Shown here: positions 36,216-52,524 of the stretch, in pieces
Layout of the letters: every line of letters begins with the position of its first letter
Numbering within the stretch: the first letter of the stretch is position 1
Assembly: GCA_902702965.1 (NCBI GenBank)
Contig: CACRXP010000037.1
Span: 1,008,572-1,072,571, forward strand
Origin: Spirometra erinaceieuropaei
Lineage: Eukaryota; Platyhelminthes; Cestoda; Diphyllobothriidea; Diphyllobothriidae
Direction of reading: 5' to 3'
Length of the DNA stretch: 64,000 nt
The notes under the pieces: model-generated
The model's database searches: none
Seen by the model: the letters and a program-made list of their open reading frames with translations, nothing else
What the model was told of the DNA's origin: nothing
Position numbers and translations under genes: made by a program

Positions 36216-39200
36216 AATAAACAAATAATGATAGTAATAAATAATTATTTTTAATAAATATCCGTCGGGGCCCCATCGAAACAAGAAAAAATAAATTTAC
36301 ATGCGAATTTAATACGAGGTAGGCAAAATCTGTACAAAGTGCAGTACATAGTTTTTGAATTAGGAGTCCGTTAAGAAGAATGATAAAAGAGGAGTGAAAA
36401 AAAACTCCGCGTGAAAATTAAAAAATGATTGGCTCAATTTTACAGGAGAAAAAAAACCCTCGGAAAAAAAGAAACAGAAAAATGAGGCAGGACTAGTCTA
36501 CATTTGGCGATACAGAATGGATTATAATCGAACATCGTCAGGGACGAAATAAATGTCAGATGTATATGGCATTTTGTAACGGATTTCATGAAGGGGTAAC
36601 TAGGCGGGTCGGTCAGGACTGGCCTTTATGCGGTCTTGAATAAGTGGTGAAATTGAAAACCAGTCTCGAGGCGATAGGAACCCAGATGCGGTCGGTCCCA
36701 TTAATCCGAGTCCATCCGAGGATGGGACAAGGGAGATGCGACCAGACTAGTAGTATATGGCAAATACAGAAGGCTTCGCCTAGAGCGTCGATGGAGCGCA
36801 TTCTGTGAGGGCACGATGAAAACCAGTCTCAAGGCGATTGTAACTTAGATGCGATCGGTTACATTTATCCGAGTCCATCCGAGGATGGGGCAAGGGGGAT
36901 ACGACCAGACTACTAGTATATGGCGAATACAGAAGGTTTCGCCAAGAGCGTCGATGGAGCGCATTCTGTGAGGGCATGATGCATGAACTGAAAAATTGGA
37001 AAAATTAACATTTCTGGTGAGGGATCTTAGGAAGCGAGACTACTCATAAAGGAAGGAAATGTGAAGAGATACGGAAATTTAATGGCGGCATACTAAATTC
37101 CCGGTGGCCCTTTCTCAGTGTCATACAGAATGTTGTCCGGGGAGGATGAGAAAAATAAAAGTTTAATCAAGACAGTATTCAGATAAAGGCATAGCCTTCT
37201 CTTAAATGTGTGTTGATTTTCTGAAGAACTTATATTTATTGGAAGGATATTCCAGAGGAAGGTATATCTGGAAGCGAAAAAAAGGAACGCTTAGAGGTGG
37301 AGGACGCTAGAGGAGGTATTGTAAAGGACGATTTGCGTAGATTGTATGGGCGACTGCTAGGGGTGAGTGCTGAAATCCGAGGAAAAGTTGAACTACGATT
37401 AATGCGAAAGAGGAGACAGAAGCCCGCTCCTAGTCTTTAATCCCATAAAAATTTCAGATTATTTACCTGAAGTCTATCTGATAAGGAGTTATTGGGATGT
37501 TCCTTATCTAAATGTTTTTTTTTAGAAAAACGTCTTTGGATATTTTCAATTTTTAAACGACTAGCTTCATTCATCAAGCCAAAGAATGGGCAACAATACT
37601 CGAGGATGAGAAGTTCAAACATACGACAGAGCCTTAATTTAATTTCAGGAAGATAAAAATTGTAAGAAATAAAGCCACAAATCTGGGCAGCTTTGACTGT
37701 AATTCCGTCAGCGTGCGGCGACAGATCAAGCTTACTAGTGTAGCTTAAACCTAAATCCTTGAATAAGGTACATTCAGCCATAGGTGTGCCTTGAAAGACC
37801 AGCGGTTGGGGTAGCCTATCAGGTCCAAAACACATATAGCGATATTTGGACGGAGAGAATTCCATTAGACATTTTTAGCTCCAAGCTGAGAGAGCAAGCA
37901 AGTCAGCATGGATTTGCTCCAGGCAATGAAGGCTCGTAGATTTTTTGAAAGAATATACACATTTGAGATCATCGGCATAAATAAATGATTGAGAATGTTT
38001 AACTGCTGCCGAAATATCCCTTATGTAAAGCAAGAACAAAATAAAACCTAAAAAGGTACCTTGTAGGACACCACTTACAATAAGGCTTTCAGTGGAAAGT
38101 GAAGATCCAACCAAAACCTTTTGTTTACGATTAGAAAGGTATGGCCTGAGAAAGGTTATTAGTGGACTGCGAATTCTCATAGCTTCCAATTCAACCAAGA
38201 GTCTTTTATGTGGTACTTTATAAAAGGCTTTACCAAGATCAAAATAAATAACGACAACATAAAGATGGTCATTACGAAGAGAGGTAGGTAGATTGACAGA
38301 CAGATGACATGTTTAACAAGAGCGATCTGGTAAGAAAAACCTTGCTGGGAAAGGCTAATAACTTGATTGGCTATGCGAAATTCCGTTATTTTACGGCGAT
38401 AAGTTATTTAAAGATTTTGGTGAGAGAGTGTGTTTTATAGACACCTCGATAGTTCTGTACGCCAGAACTACAGTCAGACTTAAATACTGAAATAATAATA
38501 GAAGTTTAGCAATCCTCAGGAAAGAAGCCATTTCCGATAAATACTGAAATGTTTTTGCCTATCTCGCGCTAGCCTCATTTTCAAAGCTAGTTCAAATATT
38601 TCAACGATTCTTAGATGAACTGATAATGAGCTCACAGAAGGATCTTTAAACTGCTTCCGTAACTTTTTAAGTCTGTTTTTAAAAAAGTGTGGGACAGCGT
38701 TGGAAGTAGTATTCGATTTAAACATCTTCCGAGGAATAAGGACAAGAAGACGTTCTGTTACGCAGTGTAATAATTTTTTTAAAAAATTTAGATAATTATT
38801 TGAAAAAAATATTGTGCCAATCAAGAGTGCACGTAAAGTCATTTACTTATTATTTTTTAACATAAGCAAAGTCAAAAATACTACTTTGTACTGTTAGCTT
38901 TGCGGAAATGGCAACTGGAAGGCGACAATGGATTAATGCATGATCACTTGCAAAAAGGTTATGATAGAATTCCATAGATAAAGGGAAGGTGCCATTAGTA
39001 AAAATTAAGTCTAAAACACTACCGTTTCTGGTCAAAGAGTGAACTAATTGAGATAAGTTTGAAAAGTAAATGGTGTCAAGCAGCTTCTGGAATTTAGGAG
39101 GAGAAGTATGTGTGTGCCAGTCAATGTCTGGTAAATTAAAATCGCCTACGATTATCTTGACATCGAAAGACGTCTCTTCAATTTTTTCAAAGAGTTCACA

Positions 39201-40070
39201 GAGTCGGCTTTCATGTCCGGGGAACAAGAATGATTATATACACATCCGACTAAGGCTTTCCTATTTTGCGGAAGGATTACCGAAGCAAAACATAGATTTC
39301 CAGGGAAGGAGGAAATGTTCAAGTCATAAGGCGATTGTGCAAGTGAGGCTCTTATGTAAAGAAGGCATCCACCGTCGCGTCTTTCGACACGATCCTGGCG
39401 GCATAAACTGAGGCTATCTTTATTGAGAGTCGAGGCTGAAATTCGAAAGTGAACCCAAGATTCTGTCATGCACAATACGTCTGTGTCAAACTGAACAGCT
39501 ACACTTCTTAGGTGCGCCATCTTTTGCACGACAGCTCTTGCGATGAGGGAGACAATACTGATCGTATTCCTAATATGTAGGTTTCTCTCATTGTTACCTA
39601 TAAAAAAGGAAAAGCCGGAGGTGGAAAATTTAGCTGTTGGAACGAAGCAATTCGTGGAGGACAAAGTTGCTGCGGTCTAAAATTTGTGGGGTAACTACTA
39701 GCTAGAGACGCAGCATTATGTGGAGAAAAATTTGAGGAGGACCCAGGAAGAGGAGAGCTATTTTGCTGGGTTGGAAACATAGGAGGCATGAGAATAGGAT
39801 TTCGGGAATTGTTAGCAAAATATGAAGGGTAGTTTATGTTAGGTAATGGAAGTAATGGTTTCGGGAAACAGTTAACATCAGGAAAGGGTTTTATTATTCG
39901 GGGTGTCAGACTAGCAATGGGATTGGAAAAGTTATCAGCAATGCTATATACTTGCATTTTGCTTTCTGGTGTGCAAGAGGGCTTCACAACTGGGGCGTTA
40001 AGTTGAGAATTCAAGATAGGAGCAGGAAAAGATCTCCCTGAACCATCATCTAGCTGATTGGACTAAACAG
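36216..40070 (-). pseudogene. CR1/Jockey-type LINE, long copy, minus strand
   Basis: Read from 40014 down to 36216. First comes a Pro/Asn-rich region (40014-39598). An AP-like endonuclease follows, with VLCMTESWVH and DGGCLLYIRASLAQS (39664-39152), then GDFNLPDIDW, LDLIFTNG and a terminal SDHALIHCRL (39227-38850). A linker occupies 38842-38516. The reverse transcriptase has YFDLGKAFYKVPHKRLL, GVLQGTFLGFILFLLYI and the catalytic SFIYADDLK (about 38270-37875), and then the thumb (YCCPFFGLMNEASRLKIENI, 37865-37437). A 3' UTR with a 163-bp tandem duplication and an ATTA-rich tail (36216-36280) follows. Frame breaks near 38.3, 38.85 and 39.2 kb make it inactive. Confidence 0.82.
36655..36985. repeat. 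Tandem duplication, 163-bp unit, in the LINE 3' UTR
   Basis: GAAAACCAGTCTCGAGGCGAT at 36655 and GAAAACCAGTCTCAAGGCGAT at 36818 open two units. Each ends with GTCGATGGAGCGCATTCTGT then GAGGGCA(C/T)GATG. The plus-strand LINE copy shows related sequence at 41.22-41.36 kb. Confidence 0.75.
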
Positions 40071-40079
40071 CAAGGTCAG

Positions 40080-41865
40080 AGCTACTCAACAACTCACTTA
40101 ATCTCCAGTAGCGTTTTTCAAGGCAAGGTTCTGGGTCCGATACTCTTCTTTCTTTATATTAATGATATTTTGACTGAATTCGGAAAGTCGCAAACTTTCA
40201 TTTATGCCGATGACCTCAAGTGTGTTTACGCATATTCTAATTACAAGCAAATGTTTGTGTTGAAGAAGTAATGCCGATTTACTACGCTTAAGCAGATGGG
40301 GTTCAATATGGCAGATGGATTTGTCAACATCCAATTGAAGTTTCATGTGTTTTGGTCCTGCCAAACTTCCTGGTCCCATAATTTTTTTAGAATAACCCAC
40401 TCTCAGAATGCCTCACCATAAAGGACCTAGGCCTAAGTTATGCAAATAAGCTTGCATTATCCCACCATGCAGACAGAATCTCTGCCAAAGCCGCGCAGAT
40501 ATGTGGATACATATCGCATAAATTTTCCTTCCAGAAATGAAGCTAAGACTTTATTAAACGTTTGTTCTTCCAGTCCACGAATACTGCAGTCCTTTCTTTG
40601 GTTTAATGAACGCCTGCGACTGCTATAAGATCGGAAATGCTCAGAGGTTTTTCATCCGGAAACTGTTCTCTCAAGTCGCACCCGGTACTTCTTATACTCA
40701 GAGATGTCAACTGACAAATATTACGTTTTTGTGGGTTAGAAAACTCGAAGCTGGCCTTTGCTTCCTGTTTCGCATTAACTCTTTCTACACTCTTCGGCTG
40801 ATTGGCACTCTCACTCCGAGAGATCGGTCTTATGCCACTCACAAGTCCTCCGTTGTGTTTCCGCCGCCTCTTTGCACTACATCTAAGCGCTACCTCTTCT
40901 TTGCTTCCAAATATGCCCTCCTTTGGAATTATCTTCCGTCAAAAATTAGGTCGTCGCCTAATTTACTGGTATGAAAGTCCAAATTACGCAAACACATTAC
41001 ACCGGAAAGCATAAAGGCACTGTTAAAGGTCTCATTCCCGAACACTCATCTTCTTGACTTCGAGAAAGGTCCTCCTGGGATTTAATGGTAGATCAAATGG
41101 TAACCCTTAATTTTATCATCAGAAACCCCCTGTTTTGTATTGGTTGCTAAATCCACTGCTATCCCTCCTCCCCCATAACGACGATTTTCGCGGTTCTTGA
41201 TGTCATCTCCCGCATTCCGACTTTATGCGGTCTGTCGACGCTCACGGTGGAATCCTCAGTATTCGCAGTCTACTAGTAGTTTGGTCGTACCTGCCTTCCC
41301 CACTCCTCTGCTGGGCTCGAAGAGTACTGTGGCCGATCGCGTCTGGATTCCACTCGTCTGGCCTCTTTGACGCGAATAGTCTCATCCGGCGTAGCAATCC
41401 TGCCTTAACGATGTCAGTTCTGAATCGTGTATACAATTCCACATGCGTGCCAGTCCTGTCCGACCCGCATACCTAGCCCCCGCGGCTGACATTTATTTCC
41501 GTCCTGACGATGTCCGATCACAATCAAAGCTAACATTTATTTCTGCCCTGACGGTGTCCGATTATAATCGGTTATATACCGCTACATACTGGCCAGTCCT
41601 GCTCGCATTTTTTGTTATTATTTTTTATCAAGGGTTTTTTTCTCCAGTTAAATTATTCCAATCATTTTTAAATTTTCAGTGTAGTTTTTTTCACCTCTCG
41701 TCAGTCATTCTTCTCAAGGGACTACTAATTCAGAAACTGTGAATTGCATTTTGTACAGATTCTGCCTACCGCGTCCAAAATTCACAAGTAAGTTTATTTT
41801 TACCTGCTTTGATGGGACCCCGGCGGGTCTGTTATAAATAAAATTATTATTATTAAAACTGTATC
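40080..41865 (+). pseudogene. CR1/Jockey-type LINE, 5'-truncated copy, plus strand
   Basis: This is the same family as the minus-strand copy beside it. The RT starts at VFQGKVLGPILFFLYINDI with catalytic TFIYADDLKCVYAY (about 40105-40240). Then come CFGPAKLPGP, EYCSPFFGLMNA and a C-terminal end with ITFLWVRKLEAGLCFLF, TPRDRSYATHKSSVV and LLWNYLPSKI (40606-40974). The 3' tail ends GGGACCCCGGCGGGTCTG then AATAAAATTATTATTATTA at about 41865. Stops break the frame. The two copies lie head to head, about 10-70 bp apart. Confidence 0.8.
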
Positions 41866-42024
41866 AAAGGGAAACAGGAACACGGACCAAGTCTCCTGTC
41901 ATGTTTATACCGAAGCCTATTCATTTTGTGGACTAGACACTTTATTTCTCAACCCCGTGACTTTCCTCTCTCAAACGGTTGGGTTGAAATTAGCTGTGAA
42001 AGTTTTAACCTTGACTTACCTAAT

Positions 42025-43380
42025 CTAACTTCCCTTTAGATCATAAAGATCATTTAGATCATAAAGAGTGAACTGATGCAATTCCTTGAAGTTCACGGCC
42101 TGCTATCGAAGTGCCAACATGGGTTCCGAAAAGGAAGATCCTGCACGACAAACTTGCTGCAGTCTCTCCACAGCTGGACCCGAGCTCTCGACGAGAGGCA
42201 CGCGGTCCACATAGCCTTCATCGACTTCCAGAAAGCGTGCGACACTGTGTCGCACCAGAGGCTCTAACATAAACTGAAAAAAATAGGGATCAGTGGCAAC
42301 TTCCTTAAATGGATTGAAAACTTCCTTTTGGGTCGACAGCAGGTTGTCTGCATCGGTCGGAGAAAATCAGACCCTGCTATGGTCGACAGTGATGTCCACC
42401 AGGGCTCAGAACTACGTGGACGATGCTGCAAGAGCTTTAGACTGCGAAGTAGCAATGTTTGCCGATGACATGAAGATATGGAAGTAATTTAGGGCCCTGT
42501 CGTCGAAGACAGACTGCAGATGAACCTGAATCGGTTGGAGGAGTGGTCACACCGTTGGATCCTGCGGTTCAACGTTGCCAAATGTAGCATACTTCGCCGG
42601 GGCAACACAGTTAGATCCGCCAGCACAAGAGACTACTTTCTGGACGATGCAGCCATAAAAGAGGTCGAAGCCCAAAAGGACCTCGGCGTTCTGACGACGG
42701 GTTTCCTAAAGCCATCCGCCCACTGCTCGAGATTGGCAAAAACCGAAATGTCCGTACTGTACGCCATCAAATGTGCGTTTATGGACTTTGACGAAGACGT
42801 TTTCCCAAAGACATTCGGAACATTCGTCCGACCGCATTTGGAGGCCGTGGGTGTTTGAGGATCAAAACTGCCTGAGCCACGCCTAGTAAATCTTAACCTC
42901 TTTCCTTTGAGTTACGGGCAACTTCGCGGGGATCTCTTGCAAGCCTTCCGCATTGTTAAGGGGTTGGATTGCAGTTTGGACTTCGAGGACTTTATTGAAT
43001 TTGCCACCGCGATCAACCTCCGAGGACACCCGCTAAAACTGCGCACTCAGCAGGCGAGGTTGGATGTGCGGAAGTTCTCCTTCTATGTTCGAGTGGTCAA
43101 ATCATGGAATGTCCTTCCTGTAGATGTTGTGATGTCACCATCTATATAATGTTTTACAAAGAATCTTGACATATTTATGTTCCGAAATGACCAAGAGCGA
43201 TGAGAAGCAGAGCTCACCCCCTGTAACTCGTTCTCTTTTTTTCCTACCATTATGGGCGTGTTTGAACTATTTCAGCCCAGAACATTTATCTGTATACCAT
43301 AGGTTTTTTACATTGCAAATAGGGTAATCAAAGTTTTACGCCTATTTCGCTCAATAAATTGAACTGAACTGAATTGTACG
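42025..43380 (+). pseudogene. CR1-like LINE, second family, decayed RT and 3' tail
   Basis: RT segments are KSELMQFLEVHGLLSKCQHG then FRKGRSCTTNLLQSLHSW, AFIDFQKACDTVSHQRL, FLKWIENFLLGRQQVV, the catalytic VAMFADDMKIWK (about 42455-42487), WILRFNVAKC, EVEAQKDLGVL, and a C-terminal YGQLRGDLLQAFRIVKGL (42907-43149). The GVPQGSVLGP region is missing or scrambled, and at least two stops and two frame changes occur. The tail (43150-43380) ends in a TGAACTGAACTGAATTG short repeat. Confidence 0.8.
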
Positions 43381-43384
43381 TAAG

Positions 43385-47790
<4,406 letters not shown>

Positions 47791-47793
47791 ACA

Positions 47794-48962
47794 AAGAAGA
47801 AGACAAGATCGCAGGGACAAGAGCTTTATTCGCCTGACGTTTCGGATTGCTGCAGATAAGGGTGGTTCATGCATATGGGGCTGCAGTATTTATAGGGTAC
47901 GGTAGCCATGCTACCGCATACCTATGAATAATCACGACTCCCCACCCTCTTCATCAGGGATCGTTGCACTTGGCGTGATGGCCAACAGACACATGGCGAG
48001 ACCCTAAGATACGGCTTTGGCCCGATTCTATGGTCTCCTTAAGGTACACAAAGACGGCGCTCCTCTCTGACCCATCGCGTAGCTCAAAGCTACTCCAACG
48101 TACGGACTGGCTGAGTGGCTGTTCCGGCGTCTCAAATTTCTGACCGCTGAGTCAGACAACACGATCTCTTCGTCAGCACAATTCCTGTAGAAACTTAAAG
48201 GCGTGAGAATCCATCCACATGAGGTCATGGTATCTTTTGATGTTACTTGATTTTTTACTTCTATTCCACAGGAACTGACGATCAAAACAATTGAGCTACT
48301 TCGACAAAGCAAAAACGATGAAAAGGAGAATCGTTTTGGACGCGCCGAAGTCCTTCAGCTCCCGAAGTTCTGCCTCAGGACGTATTTCACGTTCGACGGG
48401 ACAATCTACGAACAGGCTAAGGGTAGACCAACTGGTTCGCCGATTTCGAGCTCCGTCGTCGAGGCGGTCTTGCAAACGTTGGAGTTGCTGGTCTTCCAAC
48501 ACCACAGATCGAAGTTCTGTGCCTGGCATGGGAATGATAACTGCGTTATCGACCGGGATCAACAGCTGACATTCAAGGAACACCCGAATTGAGTCTTCCT
48601 GGACATGCAATTTACGATTAAGGAGGAAGATAACGACCAGCCGGCCTTTCTGGATCGATCCGATGGTCGATCAATCATTACACCAACACCCAACGCATGT
48701 GATGAAATTGCAGCAATTAACAACGCAAATGTCTGTCATCAAACAATTAGCACACCAGGTGCAACGACACCGGATGAAGTGGGGAGCCGTGAATGTTCAT
48801 AGGAATGCGGTAGCATGGCGACTGCATCCTATAAATACTGCAACCCCTGGGGCATGAATCATCCGTATCTGCTGTTGACTCTGGTGTTGGGTTCGAGCAG
48901 AAATCCGAAACGTCAGGCTAATAAAGCTCTTGTCCCAGCGATCGTGTCTCCTTCTTCAAGCC
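47794..48962 (+). pseudogene. Penelope-like element with inverted terminal copies, RT remnant
   Basis: The RT on the plus strand begins near 48027 (YGLLKVHKDGAPL), continues LAEWLFRRLKFLTAESDNT, HEVMVSFDVT, AEVLQLPKFCLRTYFTFDG, GRPTGSPISSSVVEAVLQTL and ends with LDMQFTIKEEDNDQPAFLD near 48660. The catalytic YVDD position is scrambled. The last 185 bp (48778-48962) recur inverted at 47794-47945 (GACGTTTCGGATT, GCAGTATTTATAGG, CCATGCTACCGCAT). PLEs are known for tandem or inverted terminal copies. No GIY-YIG coding was found between the RT and the 3' end, so that domain is deleted here. Confidence 0.78.
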
Positions 48963-49232
48963 AAGAAGTGTCAGATGCAGGGGTCAGACCAGTTCATCGC
49001 ATATTCTGCAGCATGCAGAACAGACTTTATTTGGAGTTAGAGACTATCAGACGAACCGTTGGCTGCCAGATGGCAGACTAACGTCGGAAGGATTATGAGG
49101 TAACGGAAACTGAGCAGGGCTTGGAAAAGGATGTAATCGAAATAAGCAAATTAAAATAACATAACGAAAAAAGACAAGGGGAAGTGGAATAACCATTTCT
49201 GGCCTATTGAGCGTTGCCAAAAAAATCAAGAC

Positions 49233-49880
49233 CTATCGGTTGCGATCGGGAATTTAAAATGGAAGAGCGACGACCGACAGGAGAACGAGTCCGTGACTGA
49301 GTGGTTAGGAGAGTTAAAGCACTTATCTAAAGATCGCTGAACCGAGCCCCAGGAGTTCCACAGTTCAGGCTTGGGTATGACTGGATGACGACGGCAAAAA
49401 CCAGAAATGACTTCCGCACTTTATTAAGAGATGACATTTGTGTTTTGGTAACGTATGAGATAAGGGGTTTATAGGTTGATTTACCTTCTGACAATGACAA
49501 CATCTTGCCGTCGAAGCCTTCTTTGTTCAAAATTGCCGTTAAATCTTCTTTACTTGTCAGAAAAATAATAATACTTTTGTTCCTTTTTGAGGTCCAAAAT
49601 GTCTTCCTTTCTTCGTGTGCTATAACAGAAAAATAATTTTAGTGCTATAATACATGTTAAGTGATATTTCCTATTGTGAAACCAACATCGTCGGTAAGAT
49701 TCTCTGGTGACAGGATGGAGTTTATAATCGCAAAAAAATCTAAGTAGCTCTCATCGGAAAGCACATTATCCCTGCCTATTGTAAGGGTTCTCCATGACAG
49801 ATTTATTATATTTGATGAACAATCATTACTTGTGCAAGTTTGCCGAGAAATAGTCATCCGCTTGTTGTCTAACATGCGTC
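49233..49880 (-). pseudogene. Penelope-like element fragment, minus strand (left arm of a large inverted repeat)
   Basis: On the minus strand 49875-49657 reads CSSNIINLSWRTLTIGRDNV. 49530-49327 reads NKEGFEGKMLSLSEGKSTYK, a PLE segment just after the PADKGG motif. DNA at 49233-49620 is repeated inverted at 50857-51240 with few differences. Confidence 0.65.
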
Positions 49881-51240
49881 AATTTTTCTGCCAGCTGGTG
49901 ACGCAAACATAGGTGATCCCCTGATTATGAGATTCAAGTACGTGCGAAGGGTGTATATCTCAGCAGAATGGCGTGTGCTGTTCCTAAGAGATTTGAAAGT
50001 TCTGAAGTCGATAATGATCGCCAGTCGTAAATTCACGAAGCATGCTTTGGTCGTAACAAGATGCAATTTCATACAGTTGAGTAGATCTTATGGCAGGTTT
50101 TATTTGGACAGATTTTGGCAAAATCTGCCTATATCGAACTCTATGTAAAGATACTAACTGCCCTCGTGTAAGCCTTTCGCGAATTGCACATTTCTCCCAC
50201 CGTCTAGCTCGTAGCAATACATCGCGATCGTGATGCATACGTATGTATTGCAGGATGGGTAGCCCAAGAAATTTACCTTAGATGCTATAAGCCCTTTGGA
50301 AAATCTAAAAAAATTTCTTGCGCTATTTTTCGCACTGGTTGCCAAGGTGGCATTCCGACGTGGGGAAAATGTGCAAAACTAGGCAAAACAGCCCAAGAAG
50401 TCAAAACAGCTAAAATCCATACTTCCATTTGATTTCTGCCAATAAACCACGACCCTGGATTGACATACCGCACGCATTGGCTGTCGTCTCTTCAATTTTT
50501 TACTTAAATTGTTCTACACGGCATGTAGTTCAATCAGCCGATTACTGCATGATTCATCGGAATGTTAGGCCTCCTAAATTTTCCGCGTTTCTTAGCTAAA
50601 AAACTAACAACATGTTGCGTTTTGCCACAAGCAAATAGACGGTTTGGGTGGAAGAACGTTATCTGGGAATATGAATTCATGAAACGTGAAAATTCCCAAA
50701 GCCTGAATACGAAGGCTTAGTCGCGTACATAATTAACAGATGAGGCGGCTGAATTGCGGGGCAAAATGTGGAGTTTAGACGGTTAAAATAAACGAAAAAT
50801 ATCATTTACGTCAGAAAAACGCTTTAACAGTTCAGGCATTAAAAAGAGGATTCGTGGAGCAAGAAAAGATGACATGAAAGACATCAAAAAGGAACAAAAG
50901 CATTATTATTCCTCCGGCAAGTAAAGGAGGTTTAACGGCACTTTTAAACAAAGAAGGCTTCGAAGGCAAGATGTTGTCATTGTCAGAAGGTAAATCAACC
51001 TATAAACCCCTTATCTCATACGTTAATAAAACACAAATGTCATCTCTTAATAAAGTGCGGAAGTCATTTCTGGTTTTTGCCGTCGTCATCCAGTCATATC
51101 CAAGCCTGAACTGTGGAACTCCTGGGGCTCGGTTCAGCGATCTTTAGATAAGTGCTTTAACTCTCCTAACCACTCAGTCACGGACTCGTTATCTTGTCGG
51201 TCGCTCCATTTCCATTATAAATATCTGATCGCAACCGATA
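49233..51240. repeat. Large inverted repeat (arms 49233-49620 and 50857-51240)
   Basis: Arms of about 385 bp share long identical blocks, including CCGCACTTTATTAAGAGATG, AGCCCCAGGAGTTCCACAG and TGACTGAGTGGTTAGGAG. The spacer is about 1.24 kb. Each arm carries the same PLE segment, so two PLE copies face each other with their 5' sides inward. Confidence 0.8.
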
Positions 51241-51530
51241 AGACTAGGTGCCCGGGAATTGTGCTAACAAATGAAGGAAGCTCCTATGGTCATCTATCGC
51301 CGGCGTTCTAGTTCAGATCACGAGGCAAAATTAGTTAACCGCACATTATGGGAACGTTATGTGGAGGAAATTTTCGTGTCGTTAGGAGAGATCACTTGGA
51401 AATGTTTCTCAGTGTTTTCAACTCAACGTCAGCAGGATTCTCGTTCACGCTCGACAAATACAATGACAGCAATCTCCCTTTCCTTAACTTCGTCGTACTG
51501 AGGAAGACTGAGGGAACACCCCGCACATAA
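50857..51530 (+). pseudogene. Penelope-like element fragment, plus strand (right arm of a large inverted repeat plus RT)
   Basis: On the plus strand near 50905-51085 a frame reads SIIIPPASKGGLTALLNKEG, then SLSEGKSTYKPLISYVNKT. This matches the pre-RT region of PLEs (VPADKGG). After a break, 51340-51530 reads WERYVEEIFV, a mutated RYVDDxFV catalytic box, then SAGFSFTLDKYNDSNLPFLN with FVVLRKTEG in another frame. The first catalytic aspartates are changed to Glu in the frame visible. Confidence 0.68.
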
Positions 51531-51559
51531 TTTTACCACAAAATAACGTATGCAGAAGT

Positions 51560-52520
51560 TGTTCTACAGTACAATATAATCACAACCTATCGTTTATAGA
51601 CAGGGGGCTGTTGCCAGTCTACTAAGGTAGCTCTTTAAGCCTTTTTTGAGATATAGTATGCTTTTTTCTGTAAATCGTCTGGACTTTTCACTGATGTTTC
51701 TTCAGTCCTATTTGACGTACCCAAAAGCTCTTTATTATTATACCGTCTCTTTCATGTTTTTCTTCGTATAAACTTTGCCTGTTTCATTTGACGCTATTTG
51801 TTTTGGCATCCCTCCTCATTACTTGTATCGCTTTCTGTTTTCCATGAAAAAGTGTTATGTAACATCTAAATCTATATAGTAATTAATTCGTGTAGCGTGT
51901 GAGAGCTTTGTTTCCGGGAAGAAATACGGGGAAAAGATTTAAAATTCTGTGATCTGCCGGTGCACCTGATCAGTCACACATGTCCATGGTAATCGCCGAT
52001 GACGGTAATAACTCCAATCACTCTCATGTTACTTTATTCCCTTCCCTACATGACCAACAACTGTGTTGTGTTGTGCATTCATGCCTTCCGAGTGTTTGCT
52101 GTTATATAAACTTGTTTACCTAGAAAACTCCCTTCTATCCTCATATCAGATAAACATTCCATCTTGTTAATTATCCAACACGTTTCATCCCTCTAAGTCG
52201 TCTTCCCAATTACCGTACTGAGCTGTTTAAAATGTCACCAAATTTGATGACCTCAGTTAATTCACCTGTAAAATTGTTTAGGTCAAAAATTGCCATTCCA
52301 GCCTCCCTCCTTCTTTGGCATTCATTTGTCCATCACTACTGGTCGTTAGGTGACCGTCTGCGTGAGCTCTTACCAGAATCAGTAACGCAACGATACGGAC
52401 CAGACCCGATCGCAGGCGTCAGAGTTACAGGCACTCGATTCAATGGTAGAACGTTAGACTTGACACTCAGTAGCCAAATTATTCGGGTTCTAATCGCAGG
52501 CGGTACAAAGCTGGATTAGG
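51560..52520. repeat. Dispersed repeat family G, copy 2 (uninterrupted)
   Basis: This copy matches 17610-18216 plus 19025-19340 in the same order and orientation (TTTATTCCCTTCCCTACATGA, GTTTAAAATGTCACCAAATTTG, GTCTGCGTGAGCTCTTACC, AGAACGTTAGACTTGACACTC). It follows directly after PLE RT sequence at 51.28-51.53 kb. Confidence 0.65.
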
Positions 52521-52524
52521 ATAT

